A DNA stretch of 64,000 bases from Eucommia ulmoides. Its lineage: Eukaryota; Streptophyta; Magnoliopsida; Garryales; Eucommiaceae. The stretch spans positions 35,936,501 to 36,000,500 of the forward strand of contig CM028328.1 of the NCBI GenBank assembly GCA_016647705.1. The letters run 5' to 3'. Below are positions 48,336-61,190 of this stretch, one piece after another. The notes under the pieces were generated by a model. That model worked only from the letters and a program-made list of their open reading frames with translations. It ran no database searches and was not told the origin of the DNA. Position 1 is the stretch's first letter. Each line of letters begins with the position of its first letter. The translations under genes were made by a program, and so were the position numbers.

Positions 48336-50225
48336 TGTGAAGATAAGACTATTTTCGATATAGTAAGTAACTATTTCAATAATTAGTAAAAGTGTTCAAT
48401 TATCCAACCATTTGTTAGATTGGTACGCCTCGACAGCGGTGTGAGTTATTCCTGTGTCTAATATGTCGAATCTAACAATTTTGTGATCTTATAGAAATGA
48501 ATCAATTTTATAATGAAAGATCTTTGGCTTTCCAAAAACAATAGATTTCAATGTATAATGAAAATTCATCTTATAAGGCTCAATGAAATCCTTAAACGTT
48601 TTATCATAAAGTCAATTATACGCCAAGATATATAATTAAGAATGTAATCAATTTAAACAAGTCTACCTATAATGATATTCACAAATATTCCACACAAAAC
48701 CAAATAAGCAAAATTAACGTCTAAAAAGTATAGAATGAACTCATCGGTAATGTTTAGGATGTGTATGTAGTACATTAAATGAGAATTGACTTTCTCTTTA
48801 CAGGAATTCCTCCAAGATAGCACCAATTTGATCAATGAATTTATCTTAGAATAGCTCACATATGTGTCTAACTCAATTCGTCACTCTTTTTGTAAATATA
48901 TTATTTTCACAACATTATATCACTCAATTAATCACTAAAAGTGTTTAACACACAAAAATTGAACTCTAATAATGTATAAAGTGTGTTAAATTCATGGAAT
49001 TCTTCTCTTTTAAACAGAGGTTTTTTAGCTATGTACTTATAGGCTTTTGATCTAAGCAATTGAGATTGGTTTTGTAATTCATCCATTGTATTTAACGAGT
49101 TGAACATTAGGTCTATTAGATCTGATGAATACAAACTCATTACAATATTCCAAATTGATCAATTAGAGGCAGAATCCATTGGGAGACAAGTGGCTATAAA
49201 CAGGCTACAATTTAGGGCTTAGAAAATGGTAACTATGTTTTACATGATTTTCCCTCTTATATTGTCTCTTAATTCAAAATCATTTGCTTAAATGATATAT
49301 AAAATATTTACTTAACATTATAAACATGTTTAAATCAATTTTGTGTTCAATTTAAGATCACATTTGCATTTAGATAAAAGATGTCAAAAAGCTCTTCTAT
49401 ACTTGGTCAACTAAATCCTTATTCGATCAACCAATGTTAATACTCAGCCTTTGTAAAATTCATACTGCTCCTATCAATAAACTGATAGGTTGACCAAACT
49501 ACACATTACTTGTTATCCAAATTGGTTGAGTTTCGTATTTCGTTGATAGATGTTTTATATTTTCTTCACATCATAACCTATTTTTAGAATAGATTACCCG
49601 AATCTATCTATCGATTGACCAAATTAAGTTGGATTCTTTTCTTTATAGGTTGCTATCCTATTTGATTAACCGATGAATGGAGTCAGGCGACCAGACTCTA
49701 TATTTGTTTATTTTAAGCCCATTTCTCTAACCAATGCAATTTCATTTTTGATATATATTGACTTAATTTCATTTGCTACAATTATAAGCATTCTAAACAC
49801 ATAATTCAAAAGTAATATATGCTGCATAATAAATGCAAGTGTCAGTGTGTTATCCTATGTGAGTTAATGTGTAGGGAAGGATTTTACTTTATCTGAAGAT
49901 ATACATGAGTTCATTGTAATCCCTCTGAGCCTCTAGATCCTCATCATGATCCTCTTCGGCTTGTATCTCCAAGTTGGATCGTCTAATCTTCATCATCTTG
50001 TTCTTTATCTACATCATCTTGATCTTCTTCTTTCTCCTTTCATCTTCTATGCATTTTCTTCATTATTCTTCCATGGTGTAGTGTCTTCATTGTACTTTTT
50101 ACTATATTTATACACTTAACACACACGTTAAATAATCAAATATGTTGTTATCATAAAATAAAATAAAATATATATATATTAATAATTCACACCCTTGGGG
50201 TCAACCATATTGTACATACTTCCAT
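48336..50225 (-). mobile_element. SIRE-type LTR, minus strand, decayed ends
   Basis: Read on the minus strand it follows the order of 51861 onward: a 'gatgataacaacat'-like start near 50130-50200, A/G-rich 'gaagaagatcaagatgatg', U3 with 'gattggtcgacc'-like words (about 49390-49720), then R/U5-like sequence down to 48336. It carries no open frame of interest. It interrupts the 5' LTR of the + strand element that ends at 50743. Confidence 0.5.
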
Positions 50226-50743
50226 AAGCACCTGGTGAGTTAATATAGAGTGTATTAGTTTATAGGTGATTGATTGAAGCCCTTACTATCACAATCATTA
50301 AACTAAACAAAAAAAATTAAATTGTTGCGATGTGAACGTGTAACTTAAATCATGGTGTTGGTTTAAGTGATATAATTATGTGAGAAACAAAAGGTAAAGA
50401 TGGACTTTGACTTCGATGTATCTATTTGATCTTGACCAGTAAAGAAGTTCAAAAGAATAGTGGATTAGAATCCTCTAAAGAGCACGAGGGAGTACACGTA
50501 GGCAATGAATAACTGGCTTAGCTATTATAAGTCATCATGTCAATTTTACCTTTCCCTATATCTATTTGTATATTTTTGCTCAACTTATCTATTTGAGAAT
50601 TCCGCAACACTAGTATCACACTTATATAAATTTCATGAAAATCTGTCAAGTGAGTGATTTATAAAATGATAAAGGAAAATCAAAAACCATAGAATTTATT
50701 TACACAAGAAAATTCACCATTATTGCGTAGAGTTGGCCCCACA

Positions 50744-50761
50744 ATTTGTACTAGAGCTTAG
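50744..50761 (+). other. Primer-binding site of element D (initiator Met)
   Basis: ATTTGTACTAGAGCTTA is a mutated form of TTTGGTATCAGAGCTTA, the usual SIRE-type site complementary to initiator tRNA-Met. It lies directly after the LTR end CCCCACA. Confidence 0.6.
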
Positions 50762-51860
50762 TTTCCTATAGGATTAAAGACTGTAAAAAAAGAATGATCA
50801 TACTCCCAATAAAAATAAAAAATAAATAAATAAAAAATAGAAGAGAAATTAGTAAAATAAGAAATAGATGTGGAAGGACAGGAAGAAGAAACAAGTAATA
50901 GTGAGGAAGAAGACAATCTTTATACATACCTAAGATAGAGGTTCGATGAGATGGACTCGAGAATGCTATGCATGGACGACCGATGGATAGGATAAAAGGA
51001 AGAATTGATGTACTCACCCAAGACCTACACAAGCTTAGGTCACAATTTTACTCTCATACGCAACACTTGGGCTCCCAATTCGGCAATAAGCAATTTTCAG
51101 TAGGAGAGCTAGTTGCATATGTGTTCTTATACCTTTCATTCCATCATACACTTCCACCAAATCCCCAGATTACACTTTTATATTTTTTGTGTCATATACT
51201 TTTAGAATTAATTTGCAAATGGTTTGTAATAAAATATATATATATATATATATACCCATCAAAGAACACTTGATTCATATCCTTGGATGATATCCCGGTT
51301 GTGGATTGCTTACATTATCTAAACTCGTCATTGGATATAATATTGTTTGAGCGGTTACTCAATATCTTATATAAATGGATATTGATATAGAATTGACAAA
51401 ATTTTGATATATGTAGATGTTGTCGAATCTTTGATATATAATTCTTTTAGATACATGCATAATATTCATAGCTGGTTACTACTATGCATTCTATATCTAT
51501 ATATGTGTTCAACTAAGAGAAGTACCTTGATATCAATTTAAGTTGATTTACCCCTCCCCCACTTTTTGAGATGATGATGGGGGAGAATTAATGATTGTTA
51601 TTTTACAATTAGCACGTCTATTCATATTATATCCATCTTGCTTGTATAGTGCTCATACTCTTTTTCTATCTTGTTATATTGTGCTATATTATTATATGAG
51701 CTTTTTGATATGATGGCTTACCATGTTATTATTACATGTTGAACATTCCCATTTGAAAATTAAAATATCATAAAACACCTTTCCCATAGTAAGGGGGAGT
51801 ATATGTGTTATAATAATTAAGAAAACCATCAAAGATATTGTCATAAAAAAGAAAGGAGAT

Positions 51861-53895
51861 TGTTAATCCCAACGGATTAAGTCTTTGATAATGATATTTA
51901 GATGATCACAACATACTTTAGGTTCTTGTGTATTTAACATATTGAGTGACTGAGAACAAGTTAAAAAGATAAAGAATACAATTTCATGTGGAAGGATGAT
52001 CAAGAACCAAGAAGAATAAAAGATTCAAGAAATGCAAATGAGAACATCAAGACAATGAAGAAAATTGGAAGAAATATTGTTTAAATATGTAGAAATAAGT
52101 TGAGGATGATTTTGATAATGATCAAGTAGCTTGGGGGTTAAAATCAACATACTATATACGGAACATAAGCTACATTCTTTCCTTAAAACTCTAATGCACA
52201 AATTGACTCATCTAGGAAACACACATGCACTTGAATTTGTTTTATGCCTAAATATTTAGCTATCTGTGTGTGTTTAATATGCTCAATATGATCGAAAAAA
52301 TGTCCAAGTTGAGTAGAAAAAAAAATATGACTTGATTTTAAAATAGGCTTACAAACTGAAAAATACGGAATCCAATCGACCGAACCCTTGATCGAGTCAA
52401 TTGAATGAACCAGTAAGTATAATACAATACTACTCCTGACATCCCAGTTGATCGATCCGGTCTGCCAATTTGAATTTCCTTTGTTTGGTCAGTTGGTCAG
52501 TCGACCTATTATGATAGAACCTTAACTGTTTTGGCTAGTATAAACATTTGCCAACTGATTGTAACTTTCGTCAGTCGAATGTCGCGTATATATTGAATAA
52601 CTCGAGCCAAAAAATAAATTGGACATTAAATTGAACCTAGAAATAATTCAAACTTGTTTCTAAATTAGATTAAACATTTTATCAATTATTTAAAACAAGA
52701 ATTATGAATTGTGAAACAAGATAAAAGGTCTAATCAAATGAGCAACAGTTTTCATATTCCAAGCCCTAAATTTTTTACTTTTTTATTCTTCTTGTCTCCC
52801 AACAAATTCTTACTAAAATTGAAAAAAAAAATTAAGTTTGCAAGGACCAGATAATAATTTTCCCTATAATGCTCATAACATTAAGTGCAGCATATTAATT
52901 CCAAAATCAAGAACAACAACTAGTTTTTCAAGCTACATATATAAAACTTTGCTATAAATTTTTAAAATAATAGAATACACAACAAATTCCACGAAACGGA
53001 CATACAAAACACCTTCTTAAAGTTACCAAATAGTGTGTTAACACTCCTAGTACTTTATCAAGTGATATAGTATGCAAAAGAACTGCGTTTATAAAAGAGT
53101 GAGAGATAAAAGCAGAGGAATTTGGACAAAAAAAAAAAAACATAGTGAAAGCCTATGCCGATCAAATCTCTATCTACTTGGTAATTGAAAGAGGATTCAA
53201 CTCAACTTCATATCAGTAAACATTTATAAACTCTAAGATTTTTTAGTGAGTTTGTTCCATACATAATTTTGTGCTAATTGTATATTTTCTTAAGATGTGG
53301 ATTTTTGTATATTATGCATATTAATCTAGAACTACCTTATGTGATTACTTGTCAAACGATTAAAATTTTCATTTTTGTGGTAAAAGCAAAACTTACTCCT
53401 ATTTGAAATCAATTATTTTCTAAAAACATAAAGGAAATTCATAAAAGAATAAATTAAAGCATTTTTCAAGAATTATGATTCGTTTGGAATGGTGTATTGG
53501 ATAGGGGAAGAACTTGGACTACCGACGACATTAAATTACTCTTCAGGTTATTAAATCCCTCAAATATTGTTTTAACAAGAGGTAAGCTAAATTGGTATTT
53601 CACTAAATTTCAACGACTATTATCATTTTCTTGAAAACAGACTTAGCATGAAAGACGTAGGTAAGGGGGGATATTTCCTGAACTACTATAAATGTCTGTG
53701 TCAATTTTCTCTACCCTATCTTCTAGTGCTTAACTTGTCTACTTTAGTATTTCACTGCACTATTACCATACTTTCATTAATTTGATAAAATCTATCTATG
53801 TGTGAGATTTAGAAAAATATAAAGGAAATTAAAAACCATATAAGTTATTTTGACTACCCAATTTAGCCTTACTCTTTGGTAGACATAGACCAACA
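51861..53895 (+). repeat. 3' LTR of element D
   Basis: TGTTAATCCC...GACCAACA, 2035 bp, preceded by the polypurine tract AAGAAAGGAGAT (51849-51860). U3 'gtcagtcgacc'-type words lie at 52375-52590, and a TATA-like ATATATAAAACT lies near 52936. Confidence 0.8.
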
Positions 53896-54524
53896 CATAC
53901 GATTTTTTGAATTTTTGTGACCTAACTCGAGACGGGTTTTCTTTGTATCCCATAGGGAATCAAGTGAAGGACGTAGTACAAGATTTTTTGGAAATTATTA
54001 ATTTAAAAATAATGGATTTACATCGTTTATAAAATGAATGAGCTTCCCATATAGATGTCTATTTTTTAAAATAGTGGATTTTAGCCTCTTTATTTTTTAG
54101 CGATTTTTGAAGAAAATATATAATGTTCCCAACCCATAGGTTTGGGAGACATACAACGAAGACCAATATATAATGTACCCTAGCCCAAGGTTGGGGTGAG
54201 ATTGAAATCCTCAGGCATAGTGTGCTTAAGCCTATGGCTAGGGACTCAATCATTGAATTTCTATAGAATAATCCTTAGCCAAAGTTGGGGTGAGACAATA
54301 ATCTTAGTAAGGAATGGCACTGTAGCTATTATATAAAGGTACAAATAGTGTATGGATGAAGTGATCCAATCCTAAAAAAGTTGCCTATGTATCTTGTCAA
54401 GAATCAGGTCTCATGTAGTTCAACATGACCAATTAAGTTGACCCATCCGGTTGACAAAATTGCCCATCGAGTAATAAGACCTCAACAAATGACCCATAGA
54501 GTCAAAAAAAAAAAAAATGCAACC
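53896..54524 (+). mobile_element. H-family LTR piece between two SIRE elements
   Basis: It contains two structured repeats (53921-53977, 54365-54421) and three CCCAA...TTGGG-type hairpin units (54121, 54171, 54270) matching those at 9300-9390 and 10268 in the long H copy. It is probably the continuation of the H LTR at 45755-48335 beyond the SIRE insertions. Confidence 0.6.
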
Positions 54525-56605
54525 TGTTGGCCCACATATCTACCCAAGAGAGAGATGAATAGGTAGTTACAAAAATTTAAACAAATAAATTATCAAACAA
54601 GCAATCACCAAATTTCACTATCCAATTATTATCTTGAGTTTTAGCAAAAATTAATTGCCCAACAAAACAGATAAAGATAGAGAAATTGAACATACAAATT
54701 TATCCTGGTTCGGCAAGCTACTATTTCCTACGTCCAGCCCCTCGAGGTCCCATAGGGATTTCTCATTCCACTAACTCTGATTCCTTTTTCAGGTAAGAAT
54801 CAAACCTTACAATCTTTTTCACAGGCTAATGACTAATCTAATTCTTTTTTCAAACTCAGAATCAAACCTTTATAATATTTCTTTTTCCAAGCTAAGGAAG
54901 AAGCTAATTCTTTTGCAGGCCAAGAATCAAACTTATCTATCTTTTTGCCAAGATAAAGACTAACCTAATTTTGTTGCATGAATAATCAAACTCAATCCCT
55001 TTGCAGGCTAAAGAATCAAACCTACACCCTAATTAGACACGGATCCAAATGTGTCTAATTCTCTCACACTCACCAATACAAAAAAAATATCAAGTTTCTT
55101 CCCACAAGAGCTTCTACCACCTAAATACAATATATGCTTGACAAATGTCCTGATAAACTATACTATAGAACTGCATAAGAATACGAATCTAATTTTATTC
55201 AATTTAAGCACAAAGATAATATAAATCAAATTTTACAAGTAAAACCCATTTCACAAGATTTTCAAGATATTTTAAATATAAAACGATTTTTCAAGCAAAA
55301 ATACTACAAGATCGATTAAAGAATATAACTCAATTAAAGCACAATTAATTTTCAGCAAGTAAACAAGAACAATATCAATGGGTATCTTTTAGAAGATCGT
55401 AGGAAAGATTCAAACATGAAATAGCAAGAACAATGATTTCTTAAATACAAAAAATTTTCTCTCGAAAATATTCTCAACAAAATAATACTCTCTTTACGAT
55501 TATGGCTAATTAAAACACTTTCTCTTGATTGTTATTAAGTTAAAAAAAAAAAAAAAAACGCAGGTCTATATTTATAGAACTCAAACTATGCCTAATAACG
55601 GCTTTTTTTGAAAACATAAGATTATTAATGTCTCGTATAGACATCATATAAGATGCTCCTTAAAATTAGATACATTCGAATTAAAAATACTCTTTGAAAA
55701 GTTCAATTTAGTCCCCAAAATTTCTTTGATTCAAAACCCTTAAATAAAGAAAGTAATTTTAGAGGTTAAACTCATAGAATTAATTAATATAAGGATTAAT
55801 TAATAGGATCTTCAAAATACATGATACATTTATGAATATATACTCAAATGAGATTTTATAATGTTCAAAACCATAGGATTTTGGTTGAAGAACTCGAAAA
55901 ACGAATCAATCGACAATATGATTCATGGCCCATCAATCGATCAAAATTCTAGTTAATCAACTGAATGCCTTGAAACAATCCAATTTTTTACTGTTTGGAA
56001 CCTAGACTTGTTAACCATCCATATTGATGATCAACCGTTTAGGCCAAAAGCTCGAACCCAAATGATATTGATCTTATCGGTTGACTAGTACTCCCGTTGG
56101 TCAACCGTACAAACCAAAAGCTTCTCCTTTGCACTGTTTCCTTCAGTCAATTGCCCACTTGGTCTGTCAACCATCTGGCCCTGAACTTTTTCTCTTTTTG
56201 CATATTTTAAAATATTTTCTTGAACAATACTTTATAAAAAAACATTTAGACTCTTAAATCTGTCACTTCTTACCATGCCATGTGTAAAATAATCAATTTT
56301 AAGTGTCGTGCATGATCCTAATCTGGTTGCATAAAAAGCATAAAGGTATTGAACTGTTTTACCTAGAAAAACAAAAAAAAAAAATTGCTTTTATTCCTAA
56401 AAATTTTTAAAATCTTCACTTACAACCATCTTAAGTCTTTCGTAAAATATCATCTTTGTAAATCATCATTGAGCATCATTGTCTTTGAAATTCAACCTCT
56501 TTCTCATTTGCATAAATGGAACTCAAATCTGAAATCGCTCAATAGACATATTAGTTCCGTAAAACATCAACGTTAGATGGTCCATCAAAATATCTAGAGT
56601 CAACA
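54525..56605 (-). repeat. 3' LTR of element J
   Basis: 2081 bp, minus-strand start TGTTGACTC at 56605 and end GGGCCAACA at 54525. The hairpin tract lies at 54780-55030. The polypurine tract AATGGGAGAT lies directly outside it (56606-56618). Confidence 0.85.
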
Positions 56606-57338
56606 ATCTCCCATTTTTTTATGATGACAATTAACTTTGATATTTTCTCAACAAAATATGTAACCACTCTTCCCCATAATATGATGACATATTTTTTAAC
56701 GTTTTTAAAACCAAATTGATAAAAATATTTTTCACAAATATGCCATATAGCTCATAAAATATTATTTCTCCCCCTAACAAATTATATTCATGAATTCATG
56801 TAAGGAGAACATAGAAACATTCAAAAACAACATATAACTTCTCCCCCTTTGTCATCTCAAAAGTGGGGACTAAGGATTAAAATATCAATCCTTAACCCCA
56901 AAAAAAATAAAAATAATTACTTGTTATAAGTATGGAAATTTTTTTGTTAAAATTAATCTTAGAAAGGATATTTTCAAAATAATAGTTATCTTTTTGAAAT
57001 ACATTTTTCAACCCTTCAAAAATGTAAAAAACTATTTCTCAATAAAGCTTGAAAAAACAAATTTTTTATACAATTGAAAACATCCACATTTTCATATTAG
57101 ATTAAAAGATTAGTTTGAATAAATAATTCATAAGAAATAATATTTATATCGATCATATTGATGATAGATTAAGTATAAATGATCAAAATATAACCCAATA
57201 TCAAAATAATAAAACCATTCAAAAACCTAAATAATACTAGATGTTCATCACATATCCTACCTTACTATTACAGACCAAAATAAGTTTGAGATTCATCTAA
57301 ATAATATTACAAATTAAATACTAGTTCATTGATATGGA

Positions 57339-57623
57339 CTAGACCAAAAAATAGATAATATGGGTAATGAGAGGTACCGGACAGAAAAGGCTGATAATAT
57401 GAACTTGGATGACCAATTGTATTAGGAGACATATGTTGATAATATGAGCTAGATGGATGTTCTGGGTGCCATGTGGTTGAAAATTTTGCATCATCCCATA
57501 GAGCTGTTCCATCGAATTTTCCATTCTTCCCATCCCCACATACATTGAGGTTGACATTCTCCCAACTTGAGTAGAGATTTCGTCGAGCCTTTCGTTCATC
57601 CTGTTGAGCCTCCAATCAACCAC
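57339..57623 (-). pseudogene. Post-pol coiled-coil frame of element J
   Basis: MVDWRLNRMNERLDEISTQV, then a Met-rich heptad-like stretch to MMQNFQPHG, then a frameshift (the overlapping frame at 57307-57615 continues Tyr/His/Pro-rich). Position about 0.7 kb before the 3' LTR, and style, suggest the env-like or accessory ORF of SIRE-type elements. The family link is weak, and no transmembrane segment is credible. Confidence 0.3.
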
Positions 57624-58828
57624 TGATATATATTGCCGAAAGTTATAAAATTGACTTTACAAGTGGTCTATTTTTTTATACACACCTCCAAACCCCATTT
57701 CTTCTTCATTTCTCTCAACCTCCCTTTCTCTTTCTTCTCTTTTTCTTCTCACCCATCTATTCTCCACAAGTTTATAACCTATTAAAATGATAGTATTTGC
57801 AAATATGAATGAATATTATCATCCTCAATCATAAAATTTAACATAAAACATCTTTACCCAATGTGAAAACCATGGGTTACTTCATGATGAAAAATAAGTC
57901 CCTCCCATTCTATTAAACCTTTCCTCAAGATTAATGTAATTATTTCTCAAATCAGCAAACTCTGTTGGCATAGCACAAACAACCGTTCGATTTACAATCT
58001 CCTCATTGTATCTCTTTTCATTGTTCTTACTTGTAAAATAAATCTTATCAAAATTGGGTTTTTTTCTTATTCTTACCCTTTTTCGCGGTTTGCTTGACCC
58101 TCACAATCGCAAAATTAAACACTTAATCAATAATATTTCTAATCTTAACACACAATCCTAGGACAACCAAGAGTTCTTTACACGAAATACTTCCAAATCA
58201 AGTAAAAAGCAAAATAGATCTTACTTGAATGTTGAACTACCATTGGATGACTTGAAATCACGAGATTTGCCATCAAAACACTTAGATCTGACTCGAAAGT
58301 GAAAAAATCTTCAAGTTTGGTTGAAGGATGTTAGTTCTAGGTAAATGGATTTCAGAGAGGAAGTTAAATGTTTGGAAAAAAAAAAAAAATTACCTAGATT
58401 TGGCATTAAACCCATCAACAGTTAGTTGACCAGGTAGATAGACGGTCGACCGGCCCTTTTCTAAAAAACCATCCCTCTAACTGACCATTTTTTTTTTTTT
58501 ATTAACTGGTTACTTTCTCGATTGACCGATTAAGCATATTTTTTTTATCTTTTTTGTTTTACTAAGCTTCATTCATTACTCAATTGATCCACACAAATAT
58601 TTATTTTAAAAACTCCTTTTGATACGTTAAATTAACACACACAACTATAAACCTAATCAGTAGAAAAATGTGATGCATGTGTCTCCCTAACAAAATTTAT
58701 ATATTTATACTTTCGAAAATTTGACAAACCTGATTCGTCCTTGGGAACCATTGGTGTGTGTACGTTAGATTGATTTTCATCATGAGTCTCAGTTTCCTTT
58801 GTATTAACTAATTGACCATTTGATTAAT

Positions 58829-59119
58829 TCACCTTGATAATGTCTTTCTAAGGCAGTTTTCTAAATATCTTTGTAATGATCTCCTTCCCTTTTTGGAATA
58901 CTTGTGATTGTTTTGTCTTGTTATGATACGCAATGACTTTATACACCGAATTTTTCGTATTCTAATTTTGTACTTGTCTTCGGTGATAACCATTGGTTTG
59001 TCTCCGATACTAAAATTGTGGCTTTCTAAAATTATTCCATTTAAATATTTGCATATAATATTGTTCATCCTTCTTGGTTCAGCAAATCTTGTGTCTTTAT
59101 TTTGGAAATAATTTTCCAT
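58829..59119 (-). pseudogene. Gag/pol-junction remnant of element J
   Basis: A 96-codon frame, Lys/Arg-rich, directly after the zinc-knuckle-like piece. I recognise no protease motif. It is kept because it lies on the coding strand in the right order between gag and the deleted pol. Confidence 0.25.
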
Positions 59120-59279
59120 TTATTCCTTTTGGTCTGACAGATCCACCATTCATACTTGAATGAAAAATTTCTTTTCTAGGTATCCAGTTATTTATGGATC
59201 CAAATGGATAATCATGCATATGGTAATACCATTTTTCAAGATGGCCAAATTTTTCACAATAATTTCTAAAATTATTCAA
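59097..59279 (-). pseudogene. Degenerate gag zinc-knuckle region of element J
   Basis: The frame reads YCEKFGHLEKWYYHMHDYPFG followed by INNWIPRKE and later VRPKGINGKLFPK. This matches the layout of SIRE-type Gag: a CX2CX4HX4C knuckle, then a Trp-x-Pro-Lys segment and a Pro-Lys-Gly...Phe/Trp-x-Pro-Lys tail. Two of the three cysteines are changed (Phe and Tyr in their places), so the knuckle could not bind zinc. It is upstream of 58829-59119 in element order. Confidence 0.5.
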
Positions 59280-59519
59280 GCACTTCTAAGGATAATCAAC
59301 TTTTTTTTGTAGGAGCAAGATATCAATATTGATGCTAAGAAACTGCTTTAGGGCCTAGTTTTTTTTTTTTGAAACTCTAGTTTTCTTAATATTCTTGAAT
59401 TTATCAATAGACTCATTAAGTTTCATTTGAGTCTTTTCAAGTGAGATTTCTAATGAACTAGCATTCACTTGAAGAACAAAAAAATTCTTGTGCATAAATT
59501 TAAGATCATTTTTATAAAT

Positions 59520-59840
59520 TCAGCAATCATTTTTAATAGAATAAATTTTCAAACGAGCTATATCAAGTTCACACCTTGGATTATCCAGTTCAATATTTAA
59601 AACGTCATTTAAAGTTTCAATATTTCTATTTTTCAAAATACTTTGTTGAATATTTGAAGTATCATTTTTTATAAAAGCATTTTCTTGTTGTAGGGACTCA
59701 ACTTTTTCAAGAAGGGTGCTTACCTCAAATAGAGCATTTAAAAATAAAGTAGTTTCAAAATACTTATCTAAATTTTTTTTTTTTAAAAGATTTGGAAGTA
59801 ATGAACTTTTTGTTTTCAAGAGTTGCAATTTTTTGTACAA
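59520..59840 (-). pseudogene. Gag coiled-coil region of element J
   Basis: 106 codons with heptad-like leucines (LLPNLLKKKNLDKYF, LFEVSTLLEKVESLQQENAF). The knuckle region lies about 240 bp further on, the order found in SIRE-type Gag proteins. The frame is isolated by stops on both sides. Confidence 0.5.
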
Positions 59841-60044
59841 GCTTCAAATTTTCTTTGTCAGAAAATATACGTGAAAGCAATCAATTTCTCAACAACCATA
59901 TCGACAACCTCATTATCACTCTCTTTATCATTCTCACTGATGGAGCATTGATTATTAGAACAAGGAGGAGATTTAGTTAAAATATTATTCTTAATGCAAT
60001 CTATGTGATCGTGTTAGCTAAAATGTTAAGCCTATTCAATTGAA

Positions 60045-60062
60045 ACTAACTTTGATACCAAT
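60045..60062 (-). other. Primer-binding site of element J (initiator Met)
   Basis: On the minus strand the LTR end CAACA is followed by ATTGGTATCAAAGTTAGT, close to the TGGTATCAGAGC complement of initiator tRNA-Met. Confidence 0.75.
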
Positions 60063-61190
60063 TGTTGGCCCATTAGATCTACCCGAGGGGGTTGAATATG
60101 TTAGTTACAAAAATTTAAACAAATAAATTATCAAACAAGCAATCACCAAATTTTCTTATCCAATTATTATCTTGAGTATTAAGGGAAACATATTTATCTC
60201 TAAGTGCATAATCAAACAGACAGAGATAGAGAAATTGAACACACAAATTCATCCTAGTTCAGCAAGCTACTCTTACCTATGCCAAGTCCCTTGAGCTCCC
60301 GCAAGGATTTCGCAACCCACTAACCCTAATTCGTTTCCCACGTACAAACGAAATCCTTACAATCCTTTTCACAGGTTGCGAATTAAGCAAATTCTTTTTT
60401 CAGAATCAGAATCAAACCTTTATAGTTTCTATTTTTCCAGGCTAAGGAAGAACCTAATTCTTTTGTAGGTTAAGAATCAAATATATCCATTTATTTACCA
60501 AGTTAAAGACTAACCTAATCCTATTACAAGTAGAATTAAACCTAATCTTTTTACAGGCTAAGAATCAAACATAAACCCTGATTAGACACCGGCCCAAATG
60601 TGTCTAATCCTCGCACACACACCAACACAAAAAAAAAAAATCAAGTTTCTTCCTACATGAGCTTTTACCACCTCAATACAATATATGTTCGATAATATAT
60701 TCCTATATTCGCAAGTCTATATATAGGATTCTCAAAGATATCCTATAACAACTATTTAAAAAAAAAAAAGTAAAAAAATACTCTTATAGGCCCCTTATAT
60801 TAATCTGGTTTACAACGGCTAGTTTGACCAAACTCCAACCTTTAAAAATGTCCACATTAATCCACAAAAATATTTAGATCTTAGTCCTAAAAAGACTTCA
60901 AATAAGTTTTAATGATAAAGATCATAAAATATAAAAATAAGGGAACTAAATAATATTTTTCAATATAATCTCTTAAAAAAATACTCCTAGTCTTAAAAAA
61001 CATTTTACGCCAATAAAAATAATTTTTTAATGTTAAAATACTAAAATCAAGGATGAATATCTTTGAAAAAGATTCAGATCAAATAAAAAATTCAAAGCCC
61101 ATTGGTCGATCGAAATCTTGATTAGTCAACTGTTTACTTGTAACGTTCAATTTTTCTCAGAACAGATCCATATTTTTTAACCTTGTATAC
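60063..61190 (-). repeat. 5' LTR of element J, U3-truncated
   Basis: From the GGGCCAACA end at 60063 it runs through the hairpin tract (60370-60570) and a TATA-region equivalent into U3 (about 61080-61140, with 'ggtcgatcg'), and stops near 61190. The break means U3 and the outer duplication are lost. Confidence 0.75.

Larger units (their letters stand above)
50226..53895 (+). mobile_element. Short SIRE-type element D
   Basis: The 5' LTR fragment is 50226-50743, the primer site 50744-50761, the internal region 50762-51860 and the 3' LTR 51861-53895. The internal part is only 1.1 kb, so gag-pol is absent. A Met-initiated piece at 50968 reads MHGRPMDRIKGRIDVLTQDLHKLRSQF, coiled-coil-like and similar in style to the post-pol frame in element J (57339-57623). 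The SIRE-type G-runs GATGGGGGAGAA (about 51567-51580) and AAGGGGGAGTAT (about 51790) precede the 3' LTR. Confidence 0.65.
54525..61190 (-). mobile_element. SIRE/Maximus-type element J with decayed gag
   Basis: On the minus strand the 5' LTR is 60063-about 61190 (truncated at its U3 end), the primer site 60045-60062, the internal region 56606-60044 and the 3' LTR 54525-56605. The internal 3.4 kb keeps a broken gag near the primer site and a coiled-coil frame near the 3' LTR; pol is missing. This is the only SIRE copy in the window with recognisable coding remnants. Confidence 0.8.

Noticed and set aside
50766..51032. 88-codon hydrophobic minus-strand ORF
   Set aside because: The hydrophobicity comes from AT-rich runs inside element D and the frame is antisense to the element. 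There is no conserved counterpart.
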